Of a stretch of 64,000 nt of DNA, positions 7,725 through 17,400 are shown piece after piece (position 1 is the first letter of the stretch; the number at the start of each line of letters is the position of its first letter). The notes under the pieces were generated by a model. That model made no database searches. It was given only the letters and a program-made list of their open reading frames with translations, and was not told the origin of the DNA. Position numbers and translations under genes: made by a program. The DNA is taken from contig JAPLKT010000148.1 of the NCBI GenBank assembly GCA_026387895.1, positions 1-64,000 of the forward strand. Reading direction: 5' to 3'. This DNA is from Gemmatimonadota bacterium. Lineage in GTDB: Bacteria; Gemmatimonadota; Gemmatimonadetes; Gemmatimonadales; Gemmatimonadaceae.

Positions 7725-9427
7725 TACTTGGCCTCGTAGACGGTCTTGCCGCCGACCCAGGTCGAGAGGACGCGCGTCTTGAGGATCAACTCCGGTGCCA
7801 CGCGCATCAGATCCTGATCGAGCACCACGAAGTCGGCGAACTTCCCGATCGTAAGCGACCCCATCTCCTTTTCCTGAAATGCCGCGAAGGCTGGCCACAG
7901 GGTAATGGACTTAAGCGCTTCGGCGCGGGTCATGCGCTGGTCGGGATACCAGCCAGCGGGCGGCCAGTTGTCGGCGTCCTGACGCGTGAACGCTGCATGG
8001 AACGAGATGAGCGGGTTCACTTGCTCCACCGGGAAATCAGAGCCGTTCGGCACAATGACCCCAGCGTCAATAAACGACCGCCACGCATACGCACCATTCA
8101 GGCGCGCGACGCCGAGTCGTGTGCCGGCCCAGTACATATCGCTGGTCTGGTGGCTCGCCTGCATTGAGGGGATCACGCCAAGCTTCACAAAGCGCGGGAT
8201 GTCCGCGTGATCGACGATCTGTGCATGCTCGACGCGGAACCGATGGTCGGCGGTCGGGACTTCCTTGAGTGCGGCCTCATACAAATCGAGCGCCACGCGA
8301 TTGCCACGATCACCGATCGCGTGCGTGTTCACCTGAAATCCAGTTTTCAGCGCCTTTACCGCCACCGCCTTGATGTAGTCCGGAGGGGTGAGAATGAGAC
8401 CGCTGTTCTTGGCGTCGTCCGTGTACGGATCGAGCAGCGCCGCGCCGCGCGAGCCGAGTGCGCCGTCGGCGTACAGCTTGATGCTGCGAATCCAAAGCAT
8501 GCCGCCGTAGAGACCGCTCTGGGGGCCGCGCGCGAACCACGTGTCGAGCAGCGCCGATTCGTCCCTTCCGCCACTGATCATGGCGTAGAGACGGAAGTTG
8601 AGCTGACCGGCCTTGCCGAGTTCTTCGAAGATGTCGAGCACTTCCTGGCCCTCGCCGGCGTCGTGCACGCCGGTGAGTCCCCACCGCTGTGCGTCGGCGA
8701 TCGCGGACTGGATTTGTTTTTTCTGCTCCTCACGCGTGGGGTTGGGAACCACGCGCTGCACGAGCGCCTGCGCGTTGTCGACGAACACGCCACTTGGCGC
8801 ACCATCTGCCGCGCGCTCAATGTGCCCGCCGCTCGGGTCCTTGGTCGCCGCAGAAAGACCGGCGGCGTCCATCGCCTTCTTATTCGCGAGCAGGGCGTGA
8901 CCATCGACTCGCGTGAGCGCGACCGGATTGTTCGGCAGCGCGGCGGTCAGTTTGTCGTGGGTCGGGAAGGCCGTGTTGCCCCAGCGATTCTGATCCCAGC
9001 CACGGCCGGTGATCCACGCGCCGGCAGCGACGCTCTTGGATTTTGCCACCACGCGCGCAATGATCTCGTCGTAACTCGACGCGCCGGTGAGGTCGACCAC
9101 CGCGAGCGCCGTGCCCAAACCGGAGACGTGTCCGTGCGCATCGACCATGCCGGGGATTACCGTCTTGCCGCCCAGGTCCACGACACGCGTTTGCGGGCCG
9201 CGGAGCGACAGCGCCCCTCGGGCGTCACCGACGAACGCGACACGCCCTCCGCGCACGGCGAATGCCTCGGCCAGTGGGTGCGCCTCGTCCACTGTGTACA
9301 CACGCGCGTTGGTGACAATCAGGTCGGCCGGCACCTGCTGCGTATTCGCCTGCGCGCGAAGCGCGGCGTGAAATGGCGACGCAAGGTACGCGGCAGCGAG
9401 CGCGAGAATCGGAATCAGTTGACGCAT
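7724..9427 (-). CDS. Secreted YtcJ-like amidohydrolase (amidohydrolase family 3)
   Basis: The start at 9427 gives MRQLIPILALAAAYLASPFHAAL, a signal peptide ending near LRAQA. The upstream in-frame codons lack a signal. The mature enzyme of about 540 residues has the composite urease-fold strands (ADLIVTNARVYTVDEAHP), the HxH metal motif PGMVDAHGHVSGLG, a long YtcJ insert with SIKLYADGALGSRG, HAIGDRGN, RVEHAQIVD, an Asp in PNGSDFPVEQVNP, and the closing KFADFVVLDQDLM. Family members hydrolyse exocyclic N-acyl bonds such as N-substituted formamides. The substrate here is unknown. It appears to be the first gene of the minus-strand run. Confidence 0.9.
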   Translation of the reverse strand: MRQLIPILALAAAYLASPFHAALRAQANTQQVPADLIVTNARVYTVDEAHPLAEAFAVRGGRVAFVGDARGALSLRGPQTRVVDLGGKTVIPGMVDAHGHVSGLGTALAVVDLTGASSYDEIIARVVAKSKSVAAGAWITGRGWDQNRWGNTAFPTHDKLTAALPNNPVALTRVDGHALLANKKAMDAAGLSAATKDPSGGHIERAADGAPSGVFVDNAQALVQRVVPNPTREEQKKQIQSAIADAQRWGLTGVHDAGEGQEVLDIFEELGKAGQLNFRLYAMISGGRDESALLDTWFARGPQSGLYGGMLWIRSIKLYADGALGSRGAALLDPYTDDAKNSGLILTPPDYIKAVAVKALKTGFQVNTHAIGDRGNRVALDLYEAALKEVPTADHRFRVEHAQIVDHADIPRFVKLGVIPSMQASHQTSDMYWAGTRLGVARLNGAYAWRSFIDAGVIVPNGSDFPVEQVNPLISFHAAFTRQDADNWPPAGWYPDQRMTRAEALKSITLWPAFAAFQEKEMGSLTIGKFADFVVLDQDLMRVAPELILKTRVLSTWVGGKTVYEAK

Positions 9428-9643
9428 GAGAGGCGAGAGGAAGAGAGGGCTGAGCGACGCGTGCTGCAGTCGGCAGAAACGTAGGGTTCGTGGGAAGTCG
9501 ATATCCTCGGAATGTGCGGGCGCGTAGGGCTTGTCAGCAACCGCCTGCAGGGGATTCCTTTCCAACAAGGCGCGCGGCGGTCGCCGCCCGTGCTATAGTC
9601 CCCCAAGTTCCGATTCATCTTCCGACGTCCGACGAGGCCCCCG

Positions 9644-11473
9644 GTGATCCGTTCGGTCCGCTCCCTCCGCTCCCTCTGCTTCCTCGCGATTGCTCTAAAG
9701 CTCGGCGCGCAGGCGCGACCCGTCGCGCTTCGGTCTGCGCCCATCACCGATGTGCGGTACACCTTGAACTTCACCACTGGCCTTGGGGTGGAGCGATCGG
9801 TCGAGGTGGGGATGACATTCGCCGTGAGCGGACGCGATCCCGTGGTGCTCTCAATGCCGGTGTGGACACCGGGGTCGTACGAGGTCAACAACTGGGCGCG
9901 CTTCCTCTCTGACTTTCACGCGACGGCCAAGGGGAAGGAGTTGCGGTGGGACAAGAGCGACCCTGACACCTGGCGCATTTACTCGGACGCGCCGGGTGAA
10001 GTGAAGCTCCAGTACCGACTCAAGGCTGACACGCTCGACAATGCCGGCAACTGGGCCCGCGACGAGTTCGCCCTCGTGAACGGGACCGCGGCCTTTCTCT
10101 ACCCTGAGGGACGGCCGCTCGAGTTTCCGTCGCAGGTGACGGTGAGCACCGAGCCCGCCTGGCGCGTGGTCACCGGGCTCCCCGCGACCGGCGCGCGCAC
10201 CTTCACCGCGCCGACGTACCACGAGCTCGTCGACCACCCGTTCTTCATTGGCCGTTTTGACGTCGACAGCGCGCTCGTCGCTGGCGTCTGGTTCCGCCTC
10301 TCGGCGTATCCGGAGGGGAGCACCACGGTGGGCCAGCGTGCCAAGCTGCTCGACCAAATGAAGCGCGTGATTCCAAAGCAGACGCAGGTGTTCGGCGATA
10401 CCCCGTGGCGTCGTTACGAGATGATGCAGATCGCCGAGCGGGGATTCGGCGGCATGAATGCCTTGGAGCACGAAAACTCGAATGTGGCGATTGTCGAGGC
10501 CGAGGCGCTCGATGAGGACTTCGTGCCGTCGGTGTATGCGCACGAGATTTTTCATGCCTTCAATGTGAAGCGACTGCGTCCCATCGATCTCTGGCCATAC
10601 CGCTATGAGGCGGCGCAGCCGACGTCCTGGCTCTGGGTCAGCGAAGGAATCACCGACTACTACGCCGATCTTTCGCTGCTCCGCGGTGGTGTGTGGAAGG
10701 AGCCCGAGTTCTTGGGCGCGACGCAGAAGAAGCTTGAGCATCTGGAAGCCACAGTTCCTGTCGCGCTTGAGGACGCCTCGCTGCAGACCTGGCTGCATGT
10801 GACGGATGGCACGAGCGATATCTATTACGACAAGGGATCGCTCGCGGGGCTCGCGCTGGACATCCTGATTCGTGACGCCACCGACAACGCGGGCTCGCTG
10901 GACGACGTGTTCCGTGAACTGTACGCGAATGACTTTCGTCAGGGACGCGGCTTCACGCCCGAGGAGTGGTGGGGTGCCGTGAGTCGCGCAGCGACGGGGC
11001 TCAAGTTCACCGATTTCGCGAATCGGTATGTCGATGGTCGCGACACGTATCCGATGGAAAGCTGGCTCGCGAAAGCCGGCTGGCGGATCCGGGCGGATTC
11101 CACCCGCGAGGCGCGCTTTGGCGTCTCGCTGTCCACCGACTCACTCGGCGTGCGCGTGGGCATGGTGGATCCCAACGGCGCGGCCGCCGTTGGGGGTGTC
11201 AAAGCGAACGACCTGATCACGGCGGTCGACGGCATCTCGACCGGCGATCCGACCTGGCAGCGCTGGCGCCAGAAGTACAGCGCCCGCGAGGGCGCCAAAG
11301 TCTCGGTCGAACTCCTGCGCGACGGGAAGCGCCTTGTGGCTCAGGTTCCGGTCCGCATTTCGGTGCTGATCGAACGGCGCATTGAGCCCGACCCCAAGGC
11401 GTCAGCCAAGGCGCAGCGCGTGCGACAGGGAATCCTCAGAGGGGAAACCAGCCGAGACACCAACCGGCACTGA
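9644..11473 (+). CDS. Secreted M61-family metalloprotease with PDZ domain
   Basis: GTG start at 9644 and a signal peptide of about 23 residues (CFLAIALKLGAQA). The 609-residue protein has the M61 beta-rich N domain, then a gluzincin active site: H300-E301-x-x-H304 in YAHEIFHAFNVKR, with the third ligand Glu in WVSEGITDYYADL (about residue 334). A PDZ domain follows at about 470-560 (VGGVKANDLITAVDG). Characterised M61 members are glycyl aminopeptidases or PDZ proteases of the envelope. The gene is monocistronic and converges with the M24 gene, with only 5 bp between stops. Confidence 0.92.
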   Translation: MIRSVRSLRSLCFLAIALKLGAQARPVALRSAPITDVRYTLNFTTGLGVERSVEVGMTFAVSGRDPVVLSMPVWTPGSYEVNNWARFLSDFHATAKGKELRWDKSDPDTWRIYSDAPGEVKLQYRLKADTLDNAGNWARDEFALVNGTAAFLYPEGRPLEFPSQVTVSTEPAWRVVTGLPATGARTFTAPTYHELVDHPFFIGRFDVDSALVAGVWFRLSAYPEGSTTVGQRAKLLDQMKRVIPKQTQVFGDTPWRRYEMMQIAERGFGGMNALEHENSNVAIVEAEALDEDFVPSVYAHEIFHAFNVKRLRPIDLWPYRYEAAQPTSWLWVSEGITDYYADLSLLRGGVWKEPEFLGATQKKLEHLEATVPVALEDASLQTWLHVTDGTSDIYYDKGSLAGLALDILIRDATDNAGSLDDVFRELYANDFRQGRGFTPEEWWGAVSRAATGLKFTDFANRYVDGRDTYPMESWLAKAGWRIRADSTREARFGVSLSTDSLGVRVGMVDPNGAAAVGGVKANDLITAVDGISTGDPTWQRWRQKYSAREGAKVSVELLRDGKRLVAQVPVRISVLIERRIEPDPKASAKAQRVRQGILRGETSRDTNRH

Positions 11474-11480
11474 GCCGGTT
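11462..11480. terminator. Short convergent hairpin between M61 and M24 genes
   Basis: Perfect 7-bp arms AACCGGC (11462-11468) and GCCGGTT (11474-11480) with a 5-nt loop. It overlaps both converging stop codons. The stem is short and lacks a T tract, so it may be only a weak bidirectional terminator. Confidence 0.35.
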
Positions 11481-13002
11481 ACGGACGAATCTTCTTGTAG
11501 GCCTCGACCGTCGCCGCGTCGCGTGCGGGAATGGGCCCCTTCTTGGCCATTTCCTTCTCGATGTCGGCGATCGTGCGCGGGGCTTCGCTCGTCGGGCGCT
11601 CAAAGCCAGTCGCGGTCACGATGTAGTCGTCCTCGACGCGGACGCCAATGTTCGCGTACTTCTTGAGCCCGGCCGCGACTTTCACGCGCAACTCGGTGTT
11701 CTTCGGGGTGTCCGGAATGATCGCGAGGAGGTTTTCGCGCACGTAGATCCCGGGCTCAATCGTGAACGCGCTGCCAACCGCGAGCGGTGCCGTCGAGGCA
11801 AACCCGACGTCCACGTCGTGGACATCGAGTCCAATCGGGTGCCCGAGTCCGTGCATGTAGTACAGGCTTAACTGGGTGCAGGAACGGCCGTTGCCACAGT
11901 CGTAGGTGGCGTTGGGCGACTCCATCAACCCGACTTTGGTCAGGCCATTGCGTAGCACGGCCGTGGCGGAGTCGTTGAGCGTCGCGAAATGTGTTCCCGG
12001 CTTCACCTGCCGTTCGGCTGCCATCTGCGCATCGAGCACGATCTGATAGATGTCCTTCTGGGCCGGCGTGAAGGTGCCGTTCACGGGGACGGTACGGGTG
12101 ATGTCGGCGGAGTAGCCACCGTAGTAGGCGGCCATGTCCATGTTCACCATCTCTCCCGCCTTCATGAAGCGGTCGTCCTTGTTGTAGTGGAGCGTGGTCG
12201 AGTTGGGCCCAGACCCCACAATGGACCCGTAGCTGGGGCCGTCCGCGCCGTTCCGGCGGAAGGTGTACTCGGCCAGCGCTTGGATTTCGAACTCGGCAAG
12301 ATCTGGGGCAATCGCGTGCATGGCCTGCACATGGGCCTTGGCGCTCACCTGCGCTGCCGTCCGGATGAGCGCGAGCTCAGCGGCCGACTTGGCGCCGCGC
12401 AGATGGTTCACCTGGTTGCCGGCGTCGCTGACGGTGACGTTTCGGTGCGCGAGCTTGAGTTGGTCGACGAACTGGTCGTCGGCGGTGCGGATGGCGGTGC
12501 TTCCTGGGACGTCAGCGCCACCGCCACGGGACAGGTCGCCCACGGTGAACAGATTACCGCCCTGCGCGAGCAGCGAGTCCAGCGTGGCGCGGAGTGTGGA
12601 CGCCGTACGGCCGGACATTCCGGTCTTGGGCTTCACCCCCTCGACCCCCAGGCGGGCGCCGGTCCAGACCTCTTGGGCAGGGTCCCGCGGTTCGACGAAG
12701 AGGAACTGCTCCACCGTGTCCCCCTTCTTCACCATCACCATCGCCGCTGCGGGCTCCAGAAAGCCCGTGAGGTAGTTGAAGTGCTCGGACTGCCAAAAGT
12801 TCTGGAAGTTTTCTTTTGGCTCGCGGTTGCCCAGCACGAGGATCACCCCGTCGGCGGTCAGCGATTTGGCGAAGGCGGCGCGGCGGGCCGCATACTCGGC
12901 CTGCGTCACCTGTGCGCCAGCGACCGTAGCCAAGGCGCCGCTGATCATGCTAACCAGGAGCAACAGGCGCGCGGCGGCGCGAACAGAACGGGCGAATGAC
13001 AC
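11479..13002 (-). CDS. Secreted M24 aminopeptidase P-like peptidase
   Basis: I choose the GTG at 13002 because GAGG sits 5 nt upstream and it begins directly with a signal peptide (FARSVRAAARLLLLVSMISG, cleavage after VAGAQ). An upstream start at 13047 is also open. The roughly 507-residue product has an aminopeptidase P N domain (GNREPKENFQNFWQSEHFNYLTG) and a pita-bread M24 domain with the metal ligands Asp/Asp in NMDMAAYYGGYSADITRTV, His in HGLGHPIGLDVHDVD, Glu in FTIEPGIYVRE and Glu in VRVEDDYIVT. It should cleave X-Pro bonds of exported peptides. It diverges from the M14 gene at 13210. Confidence 0.92.
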   Translation of the reverse strand: MSFARSVRAAARLLLLVSMISGALATVAGAQVTQAEYAARRAAFAKSLTADGVILVLGNREPKENFQNFWQSEHFNYLTGFLEPAAAMVMVKKGDTVEQFLFVEPRDPAQEVWTGARLGVEGVKPKTGMSGRTASTLRATLDSLLAQGGNLFTVGDLSRGGGADVPGSTAIRTADDQFVDQLKLAHRNVTVSDAGNQVNHLRGAKSAAELALIRTAAQVSAKAHVQAMHAIAPDLAEFEIQALAEYTFRRNGADGPSYGSIVGSGPNSTTLHYNKDDRFMKAGEMVNMDMAAYYGGYSADITRTVPVNGTFTPAQKDIYQIVLDAQMAAERQVKPGTHFATLNDSATAVLRNGLTKVGLMESPNATYDCGNGRSCTQLSLYYMHGLGHPIGLDVHDVDVGFASTAPLAVGSAFTIEPGIYVRENLLAIIPDTPKNTELRVKVAAGLKKYANIGVRVEDDYIVTATGFERPTSEAPRTIADIEKEMAKKGPIPARDAATVEAYKKIRP

Positions 13003-13209
13003 AGAGGCCTCGCGAACGGAAAAGGGAAAGTGCAGGCGGCGGTGCAAAATCGTACTCCGGGAAGTGAATACCCCTTCCCTCAGCGGGTGTCTTGCCCCAG
13101 AATCTACTCACGGCCGGGGGTCAACGCTGACTCTCAAGCCGCCGTATCACTTCATCCCCGTCTGCGGCCCGCCGCGGACCCCCACCGCACGCGTTCCACG
13201 GAGCCTCGC

Positions 13210-16083
13210 ATGCGTTCCTCCGCCATTCGACACCGGCTCGCCGGCGTCTCGGCCATCGCCCTGGCAGTCGCCGCGCTCTTCGCGACCCCAGCCAGCGTTT
13301 CGGCTCAGGGCAAGATTACCTCGCCTAAGGAATACTTTGGGCACAACATCGGCGACGATTACTGGTTGCCGAACTACGCCCAGTTCATGGGCTATTGGCA
13401 GAAGATTGCCAAGGAATCGCCGCGCGCGAAACTCGACACGATGGGGATGTCCGCTGAAGGACGCCCGCAGTTGTCGATGATCGTGTCGAGCCCGGAGAAC
13501 ATCAAGAAGCTCACCCGGCTCCGCGAAATCTCCAAGAAGCTCGCCTACGCGGAAATCGGCGAAGCTGAGGCCAAGGCGTTCGCCAAGGAAGGAAAGGCGG
13601 TGGTCTGGATTGACGGTGGATTGCATGCGACCGAAGTCCTCGGCGCCAATCAGCTGATCGAGACCAACTACCAGATGCTCTCCGGCACCGATGAGGAGAC
13701 GCTGCGCATCCTGAACGACGTCGTGATCGTGTTCGTGCATGCGAATCCGGACGGCATGGAGCTTGTAGCCAACTGGTACATGCAGGAAGCCGACCCGAAG
13801 AAGCGCAACATGAACATCCCGCGCCTCTACCAGAAGTACATCGGGCACGACGACAATCGCGACTTCTATATCGCGAACCAGAACGAATCCATCAACATGA
13901 ACAAGTGGATGTACCTGACCTGGTTCCCGCAGATCATGTACAACCACCACCAGACCGGTCCGACTGGCACGGTCATGTTCTCGCCGCCGTTCCGTGATCC
14001 GGCCAACTACAACTGCCGCGAGTCGATCATCACGGGCATCGACGTGGTCGGGGCTGCAATCCACGCGCGTATGGAGATGGAGCACAAGCCGGGCGTCGTG
14101 GATCGCTCGCTGTCGTCGTACTCGACTTGGTGGAACGGCGGCCTTCGCACGATGGCCTACTTCCACAACATGATCGGCATTCTGACGGAGACCATCGGCA
14201 ATCCCACGCCGATGACCATTCCGTTCGTCCCGACGCGCATGCTGCGCTTCGCAGATCAGCCGTACCCGCTCGAGCCGTTCCAGGAATGGCACTTCAAGCA
14301 GTCGATCGACTACTCGGTGACCGCTAACAAGGCGATCCTCGACTACGCCTCGCGCTATCGTGAGACCGTGCTATTCAATATCTGGCGCATGGGCCACGAC
14401 ATGATCGAGCGCGGTGGCAAGGACGATTGGATTGTCACGCCGAAGATCCTCGCCGAGGCCGAAGCCAAGATTGGCGGTGGCGCTGGCGGCCGCGGCGGTC
14501 GGGGCGCCCCAGTGGCTGATGCCATGGCCAACGCCGACTTCGGTCGTGGTGGTGGAGCGACCAAGGAAGCGTATGAAGAGAACTTCCGTCGCAAGGACCT
14601 GCGCGTGCCGCGTGGCTACGTGATTCCGGTGGATCAGCCCGACTTCCTCACCGCGCAGAAGTTCTTGGTCGCGATGCAGAAGGCTGGTGTGATTGTGCAC
14701 CGTGCCACGGCGCCCTTCAGCGTCGGCAGCAAGCAGTATGGTGCCGGCTCGTACATCGTGAAGAGCAACCAGGCCTTCCGCGCGCACGTGCTCGACATGT
14801 TTGAACCGCAGGATCACCCGAACGACTTTGCCTATCCGGGTGCCCCGCCGTCGCGTCCGTACGACAACGCCGGCTGGACGCTCTCGATCCAGATGGGCGT
14901 GAAGTTCGATCGCTACCTCGACGGCTTCGACGGCCCGTTCAAGCGCCTCGATCCGCTCACCGACCGCATCACGCCTGACGCCAAGACCGTCGCGGCAAGC
15001 ACGGCTGGCTGGGTGATGTCGGGCAAGCAGAATGATGCATTCCATGTCGTCGCCCGCCTTTGGGCCGCCGGTGCGGATGTGTACCGCCTGAACCGCGCGG
15101 TGAGCTCGGGTGGCAAGAGCTTCTCCGCTGGTTCGTGGTATGTGCCAGCCAACGCCAAGTCCACGTCCGTGGTCAACGCCTCGTCCAAGGACGTTGGGGT
15201 GGAGTTCTTCCCGGCGGCCTCTGACTTGTCGTCGAGCGCCGACAAGACCCCCGCCGCACGCGTGGCCCTGTGGGACCGGTACGGCGGATCGATGCCGAGC
15301 GGTCACATTCGTTGGCTGCTCGAGCAGTATGAGATTCCGTTCAAGGTCGTCTACCCGCAGGAACTCGAGGCGGGTGGGCTTCGCGCCAAGTTCGACGTGA
15401 TCATCTTCCCCGAGAACTCGATCCCCGCAGCAGCGGGTGCCGCTGGTCGCGGTGGTCGTGGCGGCGGTGGTGGTGGCGGCGGTGGCGGACGCGGCGGTGC
15501 CGCGGCTGAACTCCCGGCGGAGTTTGCGGCCATGCAGGGGAATGTCAGCGCGACCACGATTCCGAAGCTCAAGGAGTTCGTGCAGGCTGGTGGCCGCATC
15601 GTGGCTATCGGACCGTCGTCAATCAATATAGGCCAGCAGTTTGGATTCCCGATTACAAGTCATCTCGTGGAGCGCACGCCGACGGGTACCGCCGGCACCG
15701 CGCTGCCGAGCGACAAGTTCTACGTGCCGGGCTCGATCCTCGAAGTCGCGTACGACACGACCATGTCCTCGGCGCGCGGCCAAGATGCGCATGGCCCCGT
15801 GTTCTACGACAACAGCCCCGTGTTCCGCCTCGGACCTGATGCCGCCGCCAAGGGGCTGAAGCCGGTGGCGTGGTTCGATTCCGCGAGTCCGCTCAAGAGC
15901 GGTTGGGCGTGGGGCCAGAACTATCTCGACCAGGGCGTGGCCATGGCCGAAGGGACGTACGGACAGGGCACCATCTACATGTTCGGCCCGGAGGTCACCT
16001 TCCGCGCACAGCCGGCCGCCACATTCAAGATGCTGTTCAACGCGATCACCGGACCGCCACCGGCGGCCCGCATCGTCCCGTAA
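13210..16083 (+). CDS. Secreted M14 zinc carboxypeptidase with Gly/Arg-rich inserts
   Basis: ATG at 13210 opens a signal peptide (AGVSAIALAVAALFATPAS, cleavage near VSAQG). Upstream in-frame sequence is non-coding in style. The 957-residue protein has the M14 zinc site: HATEVLG (HxxE), then the third His in MYNHHQTGPTG, and a catalytic Glu in GILTETIGNP. A C-terminal region of about 400 residues resembles the glutamine-amidotransferase-like tail found in large M14 proteins. Two Gly/Arg-rich low-complexity inserts lie at 14473-14508 and 15433-15500. It ends 18 nt before a strong terminator. Confidence 0.9.
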   Translation: MRSSAIRHRLAGVSAIALAVAALFATPASVSAQGKITSPKEYFGHNIGDDYWLPNYAQFMGYWQKIAKESPRAKLDTMGMSAEGRPQLSMIVSSPENIKKLTRLREISKKLAYAEIGEAEAKAFAKEGKAVVWIDGGLHATEVLGANQLIETNYQMLSGTDEETLRILNDVVIVFVHANPDGMELVANWYMQEADPKKRNMNIPRLYQKYIGHDDNRDFYIANQNESINMNKWMYLTWFPQIMYNHHQTGPTGTVMFSPPFRDPANYNCRESIITGIDVVGAAIHARMEMEHKPGVVDRSLSSYSTWWNGGLRTMAYFHNMIGILTETIGNPTPMTIPFVPTRMLRFADQPYPLEPFQEWHFKQSIDYSVTANKAILDYASRYRETVLFNIWRMGHDMIERGGKDDWIVTPKILAEAEAKIGGGAGGRGGRGAPVADAMANADFGRGGGATKEAYEENFRRKDLRVPRGYVIPVDQPDFLTAQKFLVAMQKAGVIVHRATAPFSVGSKQYGAGSYIVKSNQAFRAHVLDMFEPQDHPNDFAYPGAPPSRPYDNAGWTLSIQMGVKFDRYLDGFDGPFKRLDPLTDRITPDAKTVAASTAGWVMSGKQNDAFHVVARLWAAGADVYRLNRAVSSGGKSFSAGSWYVPANAKSTSVVNASSKDVGVEFFPAASDLSSSADKTPAARVALWDRYGGSMPSGHIRWLLEQYEIPFKVVYPQELEAGGLRAKFDVIIFPENSIPAAAGAAGRGGRGGGGGGGGGGRGGAAAELPAEFAAMQGNVSATTIPKLKEFVQAGGRIVAIGPSSINIGQQFGFPITSHLVERTPTGTAGTALPSDKFYVPGSILEVAYDTTMSSARGQDAHGPVFYDNSPVFRLGPDAAAKGLKPVAWFDSASPLKSGWAWGQNYLDQGVAMAEGTYGQGTIYMFGPEVTFRAQPAATFKMLFNAITGPPPAARIVP

Positions 16084-16101
16084 AAAGACGCAACGAGAAA
16101 A

Positions 16102-16130
16102 CAGTGGGCGGCCGAGTTGGCCGCCCACTG
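16102..16130 (+). terminator. Rho-independent terminator after the M14 gene
   Basis: Perfect 12-bp arms CAGTGGGCGGCC (16102-16113) and GGCCGCCCACTG (16119-16130) with loop GAGTT, followed by TCGTTT. It lies 18 nt after the M14 stop and, on the other strand, downstream of the acyl-CoA dehydrogenase stop at 16182, so it may serve both. Confidence 0.85.
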
Positions 16131-16181
16131 TCGTTTAAGCTTCAACCAATTTGGATAAAACGCTGCGCTGCGTTGACGACG

Positions 16182-17339
16182 CTACTTGAGCAGTGCCTTG
16201 GCGATGGTGTGCAGCTGCATGTTGGACGTCCCCTCGTAAATCGCGCCAATCTTGGCGTCGCGATAAAACTTCTCGACGGGGTAGTCCTTGGTGTAGCCAG
16301 CGCCGCCAAACAGCTCGACGGCGAGCGAGGTCACCCGCTCGCAGACCTGGGACGCATACAGCTTGGCCATCGCACCTTCACGCGCGATGTCGTAGCCAGC
16401 GTCCTTTAATCGCGTGGCGTTGTACACCATAAGTCTCGCCGCTTCGAGTTCGGTGGCCACCTGCGCCATTTGGAACTGAATCCCCTGAAACTCGGCGAGT
16501 GCTTTCCCGAACTGCCGGCGTTCCTTCACATAGCCGACCGCGGCCGTGAGCGCACCTTGTGCGTTGCCGATCATCTGCGCGCCGATTCCGATTCGTCCTT
16601 CGTTCAGCGTCTCAATCGCGATTTTGTACCCGGAGCCCACCGAGCCGAGCACGTTTTCGTCCGGTACGACAACGCCGTCGAGAATCAATTCGCAGGTACT
16701 GGAGGCACGGATGCCGAGCTTGTCTTCTTTCTTGCCAACCGCGAAGCCGGGCATGGAACGCTCGACGATGAACGCCGTGATTCCCTTGTAGCCTTTTGAG
16801 GGGTCCGCGTTGGCGAACACGATGAACAGGCCAGCTTCAGCCCCGTTCGTAATCCAGAGCTTGCGCCCGGTGAGCGACCAGCCGCCTTCAACCTTCTCGG
16901 CGCGCGTCGCGAGTCCAAAGGCGTCGGAGCCAGAGCCCGCTTCGCTCAACGCATAGGCGCCGACCGTGTCACCGCAGAGTCGCGGCAGAAAACGAGCTTT
17001 TTGGGTGGCGTTCGCGTAGCGCAGCATCGGGTAGAGGACGAGCGTGTTCTGGACATCCACCATGATGGCCGCCGCTGCGTCCACCTTGCTGATTTCCTCG
17101 ACGGCAATCGTCGTCATCATGAGCGACCCGCCCGCCCCGCCAAACTCCTCGGGGACCTGAATCCCCATGAGTCCCATCTCGAAATACTTAGGAATCAGGT
17201 CAGGGTCCAGCGTTGCGGCTGCTTCCATTGCCGCGACGCGAGGACGAACCTCGCCTTCCGCGAAGGCGGCGACGGCCTCACGGAATGCCGACTCTTCTTC
17301 GGTGAGAATGCTGAGTGGTCGTGCGGCAGTATCGGTCAT
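16182..17339 (-). CDS. Acyl-CoA dehydrogenase
   Basis: FAD enzyme that introduces the alpha-beta double bond into acyl-CoA and passes electrons to ETF. The ATG at 17339 gives 385 residues (MTDTAARPLSILTEEE); the longer frame adds 60 unsupported residues. Seen in order: the N-terminal helical domain, ALSEAGSGSDAFGL (FAD/substrate signature), WITNGAEAGLFIVFA, and the C-terminal four-helix domain ending KFYRDAKIGAIYEGTSNMQ, which carries the catalytic-base Glu. It resembles short-chain/butyryl-CoA dehydrogenases. Its start is 62 nt after the response-regulator gene stop on the same strand. Chain-length preference cannot be read here. Confidence 0.93.
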   Translation of the reverse strand: MTDTAARPLSILTEEESAFREAVAAFAEGEVRPRVAAMEAAATLDPDLIPKYFEMGLMGIQVPEEFGGAGGSLMMTTIAVEEISKVDAAAAIMVDVQNTLVLYPMLRYANATQKARFLPRLCGDTVGAYALSEAGSGSDAFGLATRAEKVEGGWSLTGRKLWITNGAEAGLFIVFANADPSKGYKGITAFIVERSMPGFAVGKKEDKLGIRASSTCELILDGVVVPDENVLGSVGSGYKIAIETLNEGRIGIGAQMIGNAQGALTAAVGYVKERRQFGKALAEFQGIQFQMAQVATELEAARLMVYNATRLKDAGYDIAREGAMAKLYASQVCERVTSLAVELFGGAGYTKDYPVEKFYRDAKIGAIYEGTSNMQLHTIAKALLK

Positions 17340-17400
17340 GGGGTCTGGTCTGCGGAACGCGATAACAGGAAATGTGAGAGGCCGGCCGAGGACTCCACCG

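Noticed and set aside
8207-9484. 425-codon plus-strand frame opposite the YtcJ-like amidohydrolase
   Set aside because: It has no recognisable motif and its Arg/His/Val-rich style is that of an antisense shadow in high-GC DNA.
13030-13209. 60-codon extension of the M14 peptidase
   Set aside because: It lacks a signal and protein-like sequence; the ATG at 13210 opens directly into a signal peptide.
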